The position numbers and the translations under genes were made by a program. The notes below the pieces were generated by a model, which searched no databases, was not told the DNA's origin, and worked only from the letters and a program-made list of their open reading frames with translations. From Pholis gunnellus (taxonomy: Eukaryota; Chordata; Actinopteri; Perciformes; Pholidae): a DNA stretch of 64,000 nucleotides. Position 1 is the stretch's first letter. Each line of letters opens with the position of its first letter. Shown here piece by piece: positions 11,056 through 23,330 of this stretch. Where the stretch lies: positions 13,548,133 through 13,612,132 of the forward strand of contig OU342804.1 of assembly GCA_910591455.2 (NCBI GenBank), given 5' to 3'.

Positions 11056-14012
11056 CTATGCTGCTGCTGCAAATAACGATGCTGCAAATAAAGATGCTGA
11101 CAGAAAAACGTTCTCATCTGAAATGACTAGCAGCATCATTGTATGTAATGCCTTCTAAGCTAATAACTTAATGACATGTTTTATTATTTTCATTCTTCTA
11201 ATTTTCTGTCCTCGTTGCCTTATTTTTGAGCATCGTAAGTAAGAAACATCTTAACAACAAAAGCAAATGGTACATATTCTGAGTGACTCCATTCTAATGT
11301 TGCCAACTGTGCTGGAAATATTACACTATAATGATACATTTGACAGTACATTTAGCACTCAAAATGTGTCAGTTGGCCCACATCTGATCAATCCCACTCT
11401 ATCCATCAACACTCTCATGTGCATGTTAGAAATCAAAGTCATCTCCATGACTGTCAACATGTTAAGTTAAAAACTATTTATGTAATAGCACAAAGTAGCT
11501 TAGAACTTACTTGAAAGACTGTACGCTTCCTCACAATCATAGATACTGGAGTACTCAGCAGCCACAACATACCTGAGAAAATGGTCTCAATTATTTATAT
11601 TTCAATAACAGAAGTCAGATTCATCTAGCAAATTATCATGTGGCTTGAAATATTACACCTTTACAATATTACATTATTATGTTACTTACATATGTCTTAC
11701 TCTCGCCATGAGCAAAAAGTGACACTGAAATAATTATTTCTATTAAAATGAATTTATGTTTCTTACTCTTCTTCCTCTTCCATGCTGAAAGAGTTTCCTG
11801 AGTTGAAAAAGATTTTAAGAGAGACCAATAAATGGGTTAGTTGTTTTCTATTATAAGCCTATGTATGTGTCATTCTTATCAACATATGTAGTTTAGCATT
11901 GTTGCACTTTTCTTAAGAAAGTCACAAATTGCTTTCACAATAACCCTGAGACACGTCATGAGGACAATAATTTGAAAGACACAGAATTAGCAACATTTGA
12001 GCAGATCTTCTTCAGGAATTAGGATGACCAATTGGAATACATTACATTAGGTTTTGCAAAAACAATCTGGTAAAAACTGATTTTAAGCCTTTTAAGCACA
12101 AACAAGTATGATGGTGTCCTTGAGGTTTTATACATACAGGCAGAGGAAATATTGTAGTTACTCAGACCAGAATGTAGCTAGATTACGTTTATGTAAGTCA
12201 TCACAGATCATTTCATTACAAACTCCCCAGAGTATGCCTTTACTGTAATTCCATTTTCCACATACCGTCTTGTGCTTCCACATCCTCTCCCTCTGTCTGT
12301 TCCTCCACCATGTCTGCATTTGCCTGCTGACTCGCCTCACTAAGAACACACAATTCAATCCCTTTAATCAACTCAGCATTGGCAGATTAGTGGCAGATTC
12401 ACTTGTGTACCCAGTATATTTCAGTCCACGGTAAACATCCTGCATACAAAAAATGTCTATGAGCACAAACAGCAGTACAAAATAAAAACCAAATGACTAT
12501 CTGCTTATCTGCTCATAAGCTTTTGGAATGCTCTTAAATTCATCAGACAGCATCAATGAGACTGGGTCAAAAGTTAAACTCACTTGGACGGAGCTGAGTA
12601 GCCTGCTGAAATAGGAAAAAAAAACATTTCAAGTGTTAAAATGTTCACGTTCACAATGTGGTTGGTGAGACAAGCCAGTGTCATACAGAATAGAAGTTAG
12701 ATCTGTTTACTAATAACAGATACTTTTTTATGTCATTCGATGACAGGACGACATACTCCAAAATATGAACTCTAAAACTTGCCTTTCGATTTCTCTTCGA
12801 TCATCTGACTTTGTTTGTTGATCCACCACAGACACAGACCCATTAATGACATCAGGGTTATTGCTCCACAGGAGACAATCACTGGGACGACCAAACTTAC
12901 TGGAGAGCAAGAGCATACTACATTTTAGAAGACTTTCAACATTGAAGCACTATATACAGCAAACAGAAAAATGACTATATTTCTATATTTTTTACTGCAT
13001 TCTGTAACCATGAGCAGCTGACCCACTGACCTTTGACCTCCAGCAACACTGCGTTATTTCCATAGAGTGTTTTCTCTTGCTCTTGAATGCATTTAGATGG
13101 CAGCACCACGCAGCTGTAATGGCCCGAATCCCTAATGACGGCACCCTCGATGGTGAAGGTTGCCTCCATCCGGGTGACATCAAACGCTTGCACTTGGAGG
13201 ATGGTCTCATTCCTCTTCAGGTAAGAGTGGATGAGTTGACATTCACCCAGTGTTTGCAGGGTGTCAGAAACAGCACATCTGAATGCAATATCGTCTCCCT
13301 CACTGACAGATGAAGGCCCAGCTATTGAAATATCTGCAGGGAGATAATTGGCTGTACGGCAAGAAGGACAAAATGAGTGGAGAGAAATAACATTGACATG
13401 CTTTCATATCGGGATGTAAATACTTACATATAACCAGAATCTGAATCACGTTGTGTCCTCTCTTGGCTACGTTGGGAAGCGAATCATTCCTTATGGAGTA
13501 AACACAGCTGTAGTTTCCACTGTGATGAAGGCCAACTCTGTGTATGGTGAAGGTGGTATCATTTTGCTCAGGCTTCTGCATCTTTTTATCGATCCAAAGT
13601 TCACCCTTACATAAATAAACATAAACCATGATCTTTTTCTTGAACCCAAATGTGCTGCAGGTCACATAAAGGTCACTGTTCTCGCTCATAATTTTCTGTT
13701 GGACCAGGATCTTCGCTGGAAATATATCTGTTGCATTGGGTTGTTGAAACAGAGACAGACGTTTAATTTATAAATGATACAAAGTTTTACAATCACATTG
13801 AGAAAACAGCAGACAGATGTGTTCTCTTAAATGAAAGCTCACCGTTAGTTTGGCTTGTGACCTGATTTGCCAGAGCACCTTGAAGACAAAGAAGACAAAT
13901 TAATCCTTTCTCTTTATACAAACAATTAAACAGTTAAACAAACATATCACTTGTTGATGTACTTACACAGAAGGATGGCGATTATGATCATGATTATAAA
14001 GCAATGTAACAT
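11056..14012 (-). CDS. Two-Ig-domain type I membrane protein with acidic tyrosine-containing tail
   Basis: Not recognised as a named gene. Exons on the minus strand are 14012-13967 (MLHCFIIMIIIAILLC signal), 13878-13843, 13727-13428 (Ig domain 1: VTCSTFG ... SGNYSCVYS), 13333-13031 (Ig domain 2: FRCAVSD ... DSGHYSCVVLP), 12899-12783 (membrane helix SLVVPVIVSCGAITLMSLMG), then cytoplasmic exons 12605-12584, 12339-12266, 11797-11767 and 11572-11511. A doubtful last exon is 11117-11056. All junction phases agree, giving about 350 residues. Domain 2 has extra cysteines (GECQLIHSYL, PSKCIQ) that could form another bond. The tail has a run of glutamates followed by EYVVAAEYSSIYDCEEAY, which looks like tyrosine-phosphorylation sites, although spacing does not fit a strict ITAM. 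The membrane exon is followed by a GC donor (AAAG|GCAAGT); retaining that intron would end the protein within three codons. Probably an immune-type or adhesion receptor. Confidence 0.75.
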
Positions 14013-16240
14013 CCACTCCACAGACAGAACCTTGTGAAACCTTGTACAGGCACTTATCAGGTTTTTGTCTACACCCCTAGAGAGCTAAAATAATAAATGT
14101 GCAGAAACTATACTGAGCCACTTCCTGTGCATTCTGTGGTGTCTTGAGACGCTTTTGTTCCAAATTTAAACATTGTTCATGCATGCTTTTACTGGCAGGT
14201 AAAACCAGTGCATCTTTTTTTTTTCTTCTTCTTCCTTTTAAAGCCAGTTTTTGGCGGGCGGTTCTTCTCAAAAGGATCCATGAGAAGATATTCTCCTTTA
14301 AAGCTCCTTTATTTCGTACATCATACGGTTTCTTTTTTCGGCAGATCTCCTGCCCTCCTGCAGATCAGCCACACACAGGTTCTGAGTGAGCTTTAATTAA
14401 ATTCATTAGCCAGGGGTTTCTTATCAGATGTGACAGAGAGCTGGTATCTGTCTGTGCTTCCCTGCCAGCATTCAATTAAATATGGGCTGGATTTTCTTGT
14501 AATCACATAGCTCGCCATCTGCTCTGATTTTTAGTTGTATTATAATAATCAGACAGTGACACACTGAGAGTCAGGCCACAGCCAGGATGCTTAGATTTAC
14601 AGTACATCTGGGAGATTATGTGTTTCTATTAGCTAGTACCTATGGAGGTTGTGATGAAGTGTAATTTCCATAAGCCCATTTCAAGTAAGTTTTTACATGT
14701 GATAATTTGACCTTTACTCCTTACAGCATCGGACCTGTGGTGGCAGCACTGAGGTACTAAGAGGCAGTGCAGACCCCTTGTAGTAAGAACAGAACATTTT
14801 ATTTTTTAGGAAAGAGAAAAGAGAGGAATCCAATAAGGTACTTCATCACTCGCTCTCTATATGATTGTGATCCAATAAGCAGAGTATAGGCTCCAAGGGG
14901 GCACAGAGGATGTGGAACGGAGTGATAAACAGAGCCTCAGTGGCTTCCTTGAAATTATGTCTACATCCCACAGCTTTTGTTTCCGGTGTAAGAAATCCTG
15001 GTAGTTCAGAGAAACCACAGATACAACAGAAGTCCACCTCACACATTTGTATAACGTGTCTTTTATAATATTCATTTACAGAAATATGTGATTAAAACAG
15101 AACTGAAATGTGTTTATATATAATTTTTCTCTTTGCACATGGAAAACTTTCAGGGCATTGTAAATATCCAATTTGCAAGAATTCTAGATGACATTTTCTC
15201 ATAGGGATGCCTTACACGCATAAACTACGAGTATAACGTTTCAGAAAATGTTACAACTGGGAATATGTCACAACCGAGATGATGACAAAATGGGCGCCAT
15301 ATCCCTTTACAACAATCAGAGGGCCTTGTTATCATTTGTAGTAGCAAAGAATTGCCACATGATGTCACTCTTTGAACACAGTCCACCACCTTGCTTTGTT
15401 CTCAGCAACATGGAAAGACATGTTAAATGCTTTTTTTCTCCCTGTTATCTCAATAAACACGTTTACATTTCTAGCATGGCACTCAAAGTGGACTTAATAT
15501 TTAAAGAAGAAAATACCGAGCTACCTGGTGACACAATGGTTGCATTTGTGAATACATACGTACAGTCCTGCTTAATATGAAATTAGGTCCTTCAAATTTA
15601 ATGAGTTTCCATTATTGATATTGCAAAGGTGTAGCCTTGGCATTGCTGATTATATTCAGAATAGAGAACAAGTTTGCGCACATCCAGGCAATGTTACTCG
15701 GCTGCAAGACAAAAACGTCTTAACTGGCGGACATAAAGTTGCTGACCAGCAGGTGATAATGATTTGAGTTGATTACTGCCTCGACAAGAAATGGCTGCTT
15801 TTGTCGTTCACACTTGCCTGAGGAAGATCTTACAGATTAAAATGTTGCCTTAAGCAGGGAAAAAGAGAAATAAACTATTTATTTAGTGCGCAACAGTGTG
15901 CAGACCTCCTTTGTGCCCAGCATTGTAGATTATATTGCTTCAGAACTAGTATGTAAACAATGGAATGACTAACCACCACGGTCTTTGCCATTGCTTGTTA
16001 ACAATGTCCTCTGCATTGGAGAGTCCTTAAGCCACTTCTTCAAACAAAAAGTATCTACTCTATCTGTGAAAACACAGTCACTGAAACATTTGCGTCAATA
16101 TCTGTCAGACTCAGTCATTGTTTCTTCTTGACTTTGGACCAGCTCTGTATTTCCTCTGTCTCTGCCACGGTGAGAGTCTTACCAATAATGATTGCTGTGC
16201 AATTAAACAATATTGAAGTATTTGCTTTATCGAAACTGAT
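14013..16240. other. Spacer between the Ig-domain gene and the 3' end of chrna3
   Basis: No exon is supported. The left part should hold the promoter of the Ig-domain gene (transcribed leftwards), the right part the chrna3 3'UTR. Several short frames exist but none has domain features. Confidence 0.35.
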
Positions 16241-19200
16241 TCAAATGTCCTCCGTAAGCAATAGAGGCTGGAGGAAGAGGCCAGCTGTTCCCAGGATGCA
16301 CACAAGGATAAAAACCCAGAGGAAGATCCTGTCGATAACCATGGCAACGTACTTCCAGTCATCCTGAACCTGTGAGAGGATCACAGTGAAAGAGATGTGT
16401 AATGGTGCGGTGACATTGTCTAAGTAGGTTTCCTATAAAGGTTTATGATAGTTTCAAATTTGTTATGATTGTGAGCACTCACCTCCTTTGCTTCATTCTG
16501 TAGTCTCATGTTCTCTGCGATGTATTTGACACTGTCAATAGCCTCCCGGACCTCAGGGGAGAGCGGGAACAGGGACGTTATTCCGCCTTCCAGAGACTCG
16601 GAGCTGGAGCACGGACTCCCCCGGCCGGCCCCAGAGGCACTGCCTCCAGTCGCGGCCCCCAGGCTGCCCAGTCCCCCGCTCCCTCCCCCGGAGTCTGCGG
16701 GCAGTTTGCTGGACCTCTGGTGCCAGCAGCAGTTGCAACGGCCCTCGCAGCACAAGAGCGCTGAGCCTGCACCTTTAGTCGGGTCTCCACTTAAGTTATT
16801 GAAGTTGGAGAGCTCTGTGTTGTTGAAAATCCGTTGGCGGTTTGTCAGGCTGGACACCACGCTGGAGGACAGGGCCTGAGGATTGTGCTGCTTCTGCAAA
16901 GTACCTGACGGATGAATGGCACAGGGCCTTGAATGCATCGTCGGAACATTGCTGGCCACCGCCGCCGCCGCCGCCGCCGCCACCGCCAACTTCTCAGGGT
17001 CCCTCTCTGGCCTCGTCATGAACATCACCCTGGGCAGCAGCCCCAGGAACACAGTCCGCACCCAGCAGGGCATAGTGTGGGTTTTTGGTGTGCGGTAATG
17101 GACGTTCAACACAAAAACAGTGATCACAATAGAGAGGGTGACAAAGATCATGGTGAAGAGGAGGTACTCGCCAATCAGGGGGATGACTAGCGAGGTGGAG
17201 GGGATGGTCTCTGTTATGACAAGGAGGAAGACAGTTAAAGACAGCAGGACGGAGATACACAGAGTGATTTTCTCACCGCAATCAGATGGCAGGTAGAAGA
17301 CGAGCAAGGTAAGGAAGGAGATGAGGAGGCAGGGAATGATCATGTTGATGGTATAGAAAAGTGGCAGACGGCGGATGTACAAAGAGTAAGTAATATCCGT
17401 GTAGATTTCCTCGCAGCAGTTGTACTTAATGTCATGTTTGTAACCAGGGGCATCGATGATCGACCACTGGCCGCTCTCCCAGAAGTCCTTGAGGTTGATG
17501 GTAGAGCCAATAAGCACCAGATCGATCTTGGCCTTGTCGTACGTCCAGGAGCCGAACTTCATGGTGCAGTTTTGGTAGTCGAAGGGGAAGTAAGTGACGT
17601 CAATCTTGCATGAGCTCTTGAATATGGCAGGAGGGATCCAAGTAACATCACCATTGTAACGAAGGAGGGCTTTTGTTTTGTCATCGACCTGGAAATCTCC
17701 GACTGCACTGCAGAGAGAGAGAAAATTAAGAAAGAGTGAGTAAATAAAAAAGGAAGACCGAACGTTGGGGATATACACAAATGGCTATTATAAAAATATA
17801 TGCCTTGTGGTTTCATTAAATTTCACCCTGAGAAGTTCCTTATAAAGGAATATGCTAACTAAAAATGACCCATGCAAAATGAGCAATGGTGAATGATTTA
17901 GCTTGTCATTGTCCAGCAAACCTTTATCTTAAATGCACTTAAAAGCCAGGTTTTTGAATTTGTTGTTACGCTCACTTGTTGTAGAGCACAATGTCTGGCT
18001 TCCATATCCTGCTGGATGGCACTCGGATAAACTCCACGCCTCCAAAATCCTTTGGATTCCATCTGAGTTTGTAGTCATTCCAGATCTGACAAACAAAACA
18101 GAATGATTAATTCACGCTAAAAACAAGTAAAAAAATTACAGTGTCAGACAAATATTGGACAAATAAAATATCAAATAAAACATTTGACTCAATGATGAAA
18201 ACTTAATTAAGGGATCACCAAAGGTAATACAACTCATCGTGAGGGGCAAATTAAGATCTGTACCAAATTTCATGCTATCCCATCCAATAGTTGTCGAGAC
18301 ATTTCACCCAAAACTACAAATATGCCCGTTATGGTGGCGCTACAGGAAATATCAGGGGATCACCAAAATCATTAGGATGCATCCTCTAGGGACCATCAAT
18401 GTCTGTATAAAATGTTACCGACCGACAACACATTCCTTGAGCATAAAGTCCTCTTCAAAACAAACCCCAGAAGGTGCAATATTTATTTCCAAGCAGTTTA
18501 AACTAAATAGGTTTGCTGTTAACGGCTTTTTCAAGCTAAAAAATGTATATAAAAACAAGAAGGTACCAGTAGTTTCCTTCTGGTGATTATCTTTTACTAT
18601 ACAAATCTTCACATTCTCTTGTAAAATGTTGAGAGGTCGTCATCTCCAACTGTGGCATATAAACTGACTTTACACAGTATGTAGTCTGAGAGGAGACATA
18701 ATGAACCACAGTTTACACCACAGTTTACAGTGTATTTTATGGACCTTTCGTTTTTGACCCTCTCTTGAGGACAGCCAGAGATGCTTGTGAGACTCATAAA
18801 GCAACAACAATAAAGCAACCTCAGAGAGCTGCAATGATTTCACTTAAATAAGAAACAGTAGGTATCTACAGTGTATTGTAAGATTTGGATGGTCGGTGCA
18901 AAGAGAAACTCCAAAAAAACAGACATCAAAATAAAGTGAAACAGTGTTTCAACTCTCAGCGCCAAAGAGCAATTACAGCACAACACTTTAGCATTAACAT
19001 AGAAGATGTGTATTTGCTCAGCAACTGTAATGTGGGACTTGGAGACCTGCCCTGACTCATTTGATTCCGATCTGGTTCACTGCACTATGCATCATTGCAG
19101 CAGAGACATTACATTATGTGGGAAATAACAAAACCATCAAGGCATACAGCATGGCTTTATTTTTGATGTACATGATTGTGAAATACAATTTAAATCAGTT

Positions 19201-21793
19201 GAATCATTCAGGTTCAGTGTTTTGCAGATGCTCAGAGGTTTCTGTCACACTGTCAGAAGGAATATTATGGACAAGTATGATATGAATTCCAGACCACTGT
19301 CAAATTATTAAAAAAAATCCAAAGTGGTATAGGTTTGTAGGATTGGTTTTCTTTAAAAAATTAGGACTAGAAGGATCAATATGCTTAAAGAGCTTCCCCC
19401 ATGAATAATTCAACCTGTCAGTCCAGCCCCGAAGAATCATGTATGACAGGAAGCTGGAGCCATACTTCATGTCCTTGCTTAAGGGCCATGCACCATAAAC
19501 TTACATGTCTCAGCCACAGATTTGTCTCCATAATCTGATTGACTTCATCCTGAAAACAGAGCAGAATTGATAATGAAGACATATAGGGGGGGAAAAAACA
19601 ATGCATTCTAACATCCTGAAGTTAACAAAGGAAGAACACTGTCACAGGCGATTGTCCAATTCACCGGTGAGGATTGTTTGTGTGCTTTCCTCTGCGTATG
19701 CCAGACAAGAGGATTAAGAGAGGCGCACCTGGGTCCTCCAGGCCTGAAGCATAACCCACATGACAGCTGGAGCCAAGTGGTCACAGCACAGCCTTAACTT
19801 TCATTCTAACAACTCAGTTGTACATTTTGATACATTTAGAATTGTGTTTTGTTTTTGTTTTTATCAGGGTGTACAATTAAAGCTTCGATATTTTTTCTCT
19901 GGCTGCATGATTTTTTTGTCAAAAATGCGAGAATAGCACTATTTCACAAGGTACTGTATCTTGGGAATATATGCTCCAAACATGGCTGGCCACATTGTCT
20001 GATGTCATGATCAAACCTAAGGCTTAAAGGGATAGTTTGTATGTTTTGAAGTGTGGTTATACAGAGGTCAGGATGCACAGGCACGAAGCAATATCCTGCT
20101 GTGGACGGGGGGCAGCAGGAAAATGTACTTTAGACGCCTACAAAATAAATCAATACCAGTTTAAGTGTATGCTATAGTTAGAAATGGTGTTTGATAGCAA
20201 AATAAAGCGGTGAAAATATTGTAAATATAGAATACACGGATATTGATTGAGTCTTTCTTTTAGGTGGCTAAAATATGTTTTGCTGCTGCCCCCGTCCACA
20301 GCACTACATTGTTTTGATCTTGTGCCGGTACGCTTGCCTGTCTCTCCATACTGAAGGTAATATATTGACTACGGATAAATACCTCAAACAACTCCACTTC
20401 AAAAAATCTGAAATATCCTTTTAGAAGATCATTTGGATATTTTCGGGAAATGTGCTGGTTCGCTTTACAGATAGTTGGATGAGAAGATCGATGCCACTCT
20501 CATGTCTGTGCTTTAGAGATGACACTCCAGCTAGCAGTCAGTTAGCTTAGCTTAACACAAAGGCAGCTGGCCTGTTATTTCTGGGGGGTTTTACACTTGG
20601 GTTTTTTAATGGAATGAATAAACAATAAGATAACAACATGTTCATTCGTGAGCTTTAGAAGGTGCTGGTAGGTGGATTTTGTTACCTTTAGAAAGAGCCA
20701 GGCTTGCTATTCCCCTGTTTCCAGTCTTTATGCTATGCTAAGCTAAGCTAAGCAAACTGACTCGTTGGTATAGCTTTACATGTAATGGACAGACAGACAT
20801 AAGAGTGGTATCGATCTTGTTGTCAAACTCAGTTTAGGCTGACCAATACCAATTGTATCTTTGGCAGGCGCACCAGGTGTATGGAAATTATAGTCATCCA
20901 TCAGCACGGGGAGCAACGCAGCCTGCTACATCAACTGAAAATAACAAAATATATTTTGTCTCTTTGACATATCTATATCAGGTCTCTAATAAGATTGCCT
21001 GTGGGCAATAGGCAAAGACAAACTTATTTAGATGGCCCACAATGTGTCAGACCGCATATTATCCATTCAAACTGTGTAGAACAAACCTTATGTTTAGGCT
21101 ACTACTGCATACATAGTGACATACTTTAATATTATTGGTTATTGGCTGATAACATTCTTTTTTATTAAAAATTACATTTCAGAGATATAGTTTAACATTT
21201 TGGGAAACACTTTCAATATGTATGCTAAACTAAGCTAGACAAGTCTCCTTGCTGTAGTTTATTTATATACAGTATTTCTAAAGGCAGTTTCCTTCTCAGT
21301 AAACAGATGAGTTCATTCAAATGTCTCAAATATAAGAGCTGATGAGCACCTCCTCTTGTCATTCAACACAAGCAGAGAGACTGATGTGACAACAATATCA
21401 AGGCTGTTAATTGTGTAAAGAAGCTGTCCTCCTTCTCCAACACTAGACTCTTTGCTTATTTATCGACATCCGCTCCAGACTTGTCTAAGTCTCTGTCTGC
21501 CACGCCAGTCTGCAGTCAACAAGATCTAGTGTTAAATCCAGCGGTGTTCATCTGAAGTGGCAGTGATTGAGTGATAGAGACTGCCTAAACTGAGAGGTAC
21601 TGAGACAGCTGACATTCCCCATCTTGTCTTGGCCAGACAAACAGCCACACTGCCCCTTCTTTCATCTAGTAATTTCTTCCTCAGGATTCTAACCCACGGG
21701 CTACTGGCAGGGAGTATCTCAGGTGTCTCATGGCATCTCAATTGTCCCCTTCTCTAAAACTTTGTTGCCCAAAGTCCACAAATCGAAACACAG

Positions 21794-21825
<32 letters not shown>

Positions 21826-22676
21826 ACACACACACACACACAATTTCTTCTCATGCTCATACCTTCCACATGTAATGCTGTCTGTGTTATTCCTTGTTTT
21901 TTTTCACTCATGACTGCTAATTAAGCTAAGTGATGTATGTCTGACTGTGGTGAAGAAGCAGCCCGTAACTCACATGTGCAATAGTCATCAGCACTTACCA
22001 CTTTGACCAGCTGTGACATGGACACCTCGAACTGTACAATGACTGGGTCGGTCACATTTTCCACTGGTCGTATGTACTGGTTGTAGCTGGAGAATATCAC
22101 AGAGATGAGCTTGTGCTCTGCATCTGAACATGAACCTCCTGAAAAAGAGCAGATTGTCAGACATGGATCTGTCACTGAAATGTGGTTTAGTTGCTTATTA
22201 AGTAGCCCAGGGCTTGGTTACAAGGTGACTAACAGCCAGAGAATTGTTGGTTAGTGGTCAGAGCAGGGGAGCAGCGTATGCCTTCATATTTCTTTTCCTT
22301 CATTTTTGTAATACCAGAGTGTTACCTTCAATGATTTGAATGATTTATTTTGAGGTTTTCTTCAGCTTAAAGAATATTTATTTGCACCAATACAAATGCA
22401 TACATCTGTAAATTAACAACAGCCCAAAGTCAGCATTTATTACTTCCCAGAATGTTTGCCTTATATAACTAAATAAATATAGGTTATTTCAAAATGGCTA
22501 TTTTTAATTGCTAATTCTGTACAAGTAGCCTCCATCATTAATTGTGGCAATATTGTTTAACACATGTATGTAAAGCAACAAGTATGGCGTGTTAAAGTAG
22601 TAGCTTATTACTCACGTCGAAGAACAAACAGAAGGAAGAAACACTTGGGCACAACGAAGCAAAAATTGCCTTTCAT
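16241..22676 (-). CDS. chrna3: Neuronal nicotinic acetylcholine receptor subunit alpha-3
   Basis: An agonist-binding subunit of ganglionic-type acetylcholine-gated channels. Exons on the minus strand are 22676-22616 (signal, MKGNFCFVVPKCFFLLF), 22138-21999, 19549-19505 (DEVNQIMETNLWLRH), 18085-17976 (WNDYKLRW ... PDIVLYNN), 17707-16483 and 16369-16241, together 569 residues. Landmarks are the Cys-loop (SCKIDVTYFPFDYQNCTM), the alpha-defining pair in DIKYNCCEEIY, M1 RRLPLFYTINMIIPCLLIS, M2 EKITLCISVLLSLTVFLLV, M3 ending ITVFVLNVHYRTP, amphipathic SPEVREAIDSVKYIAENM, and M4 after VQDDWKYVAMVIDRIFLW. The M3-M4 cytoplasmic loop is expanded with an alanine tract (AVAAAAAAAVAS) and a Gly/Ser-rich segment, making the protein about 60 residues longer than mammalian alpha-3 as I recall it. 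Intron 3, 3' to the 45-nt exon, and intron 2 carry the repeats listed separately. Together with chrnb4 it forms the alpha3-beta4 channel. Confidence 0.97.
16959..16987. repeat. CCG trinucleotide repeat encoding alanines in chrna3
   Basis: About eight consecutive gcc/ccg units interrupted only by acc at each side, read on the minus strand as GCG/GTG codons for the alanine tract in the cytoplasmic loop. Confidence 0.8.
18190..18425. repeat. Tail fragment of a teleost retroposon, two imperfect monomers
   Basis: Two diverged copies of a phrase starting ggatcaccaaa (18210 and 18357) and continuing with tctgtaccaaatttcatgc or tgtctgtataaaatgttacc, ending accgaccgacaac. This is a common fish interspersed sequence that I associate with LINE 3' tails. 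The family name is not certain. Confidence 0.5.
20025..20424. mobile_element. Palindromic MITE in chrna3 intron 2
   Basis: The left end TAAAGGGATAGTTTGTATG and the complement of the right end TAAAAGGATATTTCAGATT are inverted repeats, each continuing into TTTTGAAGTG(T/G)(G/A)G. Length is about 400 bp with no coding frame. TA at both edges would fit a Tc1/mariner-type target duplication, which is inferred. Confidence 0.7.
20437..20840. repeat. Second palindromic interspersed repeat next to the MITE
   Basis: Near the left end, gagaagatcgatgccactct is matched in inverted orientation by agagtggtatcgatcttgtt near 20800-20822. The interior has gttagcttagcttaaca and atgctaagctaagctaagca. Shares words with 2880-3610 and 39560-39840. 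No coding capacity. Confidence 0.6.
21789..21842. repeat. CA/GACA microsatellite
   Basis: About 54 bases of ca dinucleotides interrupted twice by ga, inside chrna3 intron 2. Confidence 0.95.
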
Positions 22677-23330
22677 CCTGTTTGAAATGACAAATGTAAA
22701 ATAGTATCCAGGGTCAGCGGCAGCAGCGAGCTGGGGAGCAGACAGGAGAAGAAAGTGTGAAGAGTGAAAGCGCGTCCGCAGTTCCAGAGAGAGCAGCAGA
22801 GAGAGAGGGAGGCAGAGCTACACGTTGGACACGGTCACTGATAGGAGGCACACTGCACTGCAAAACAAAGTGCAACCTATAGCAACCTAATCTGATAAAA
22901 CAAGGTCAGGGGGTGCACATGTTTTCACCTTTAAATCACAACAGGCTGGCATCGGCTACAAATCATCCCTTTCCTTGATTTGGACTCGTTCCTTCAGTAT
23001 TCCATGGACCCGATGTGTCTGTACAGTTTTCTTTTTAAATCTTGGAATTGGAAAAAAAAACGACTAAAATTAGACTATGCAGTGGGAGGTTTAAGAGACA
23101 AAAAAGTGCTTTCTTAAGGACCCTAACAACATATTTTCTCAATCAGGTTCTATTCAAGAGTTGAGTGAACGTGACATGACAATATTATTCTCCGCCAAAG
23201 AGATTGTGATTTCAATATTTATTATATTTCATATTTAGGTATAGCCTTTTTATTCATTTAATCTTAATCATCTGAAGTGGGCGGGGCTCCATTAAGAGAA
23301 CAAAAGGGATGTCACGTCAGGATTAGCATT
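22677..23330 (-). promoter_or_regulatory. chrna3 5'UTR and proximal promoter region
   Basis: DNA upstream of the chrna3 start codon. The first 180 bases are purine-rich and likely untranslated leader. Further upstream lie a GC box (gggcggggc, 23278-23286) and a CRE/E-box-like TCACGTCA (23312-23319). Sp1-type boxes are known in mammalian promoters of this cluster. Their use here is inferred and no transcription start can be placed. Confidence 0.35.

Noticed and set aside
16508..16879. 123-codon plus-strand frame opposite chrna3
   Set aside because: Antisense shadow of the Gly/Ser-rich loop of chrna3.
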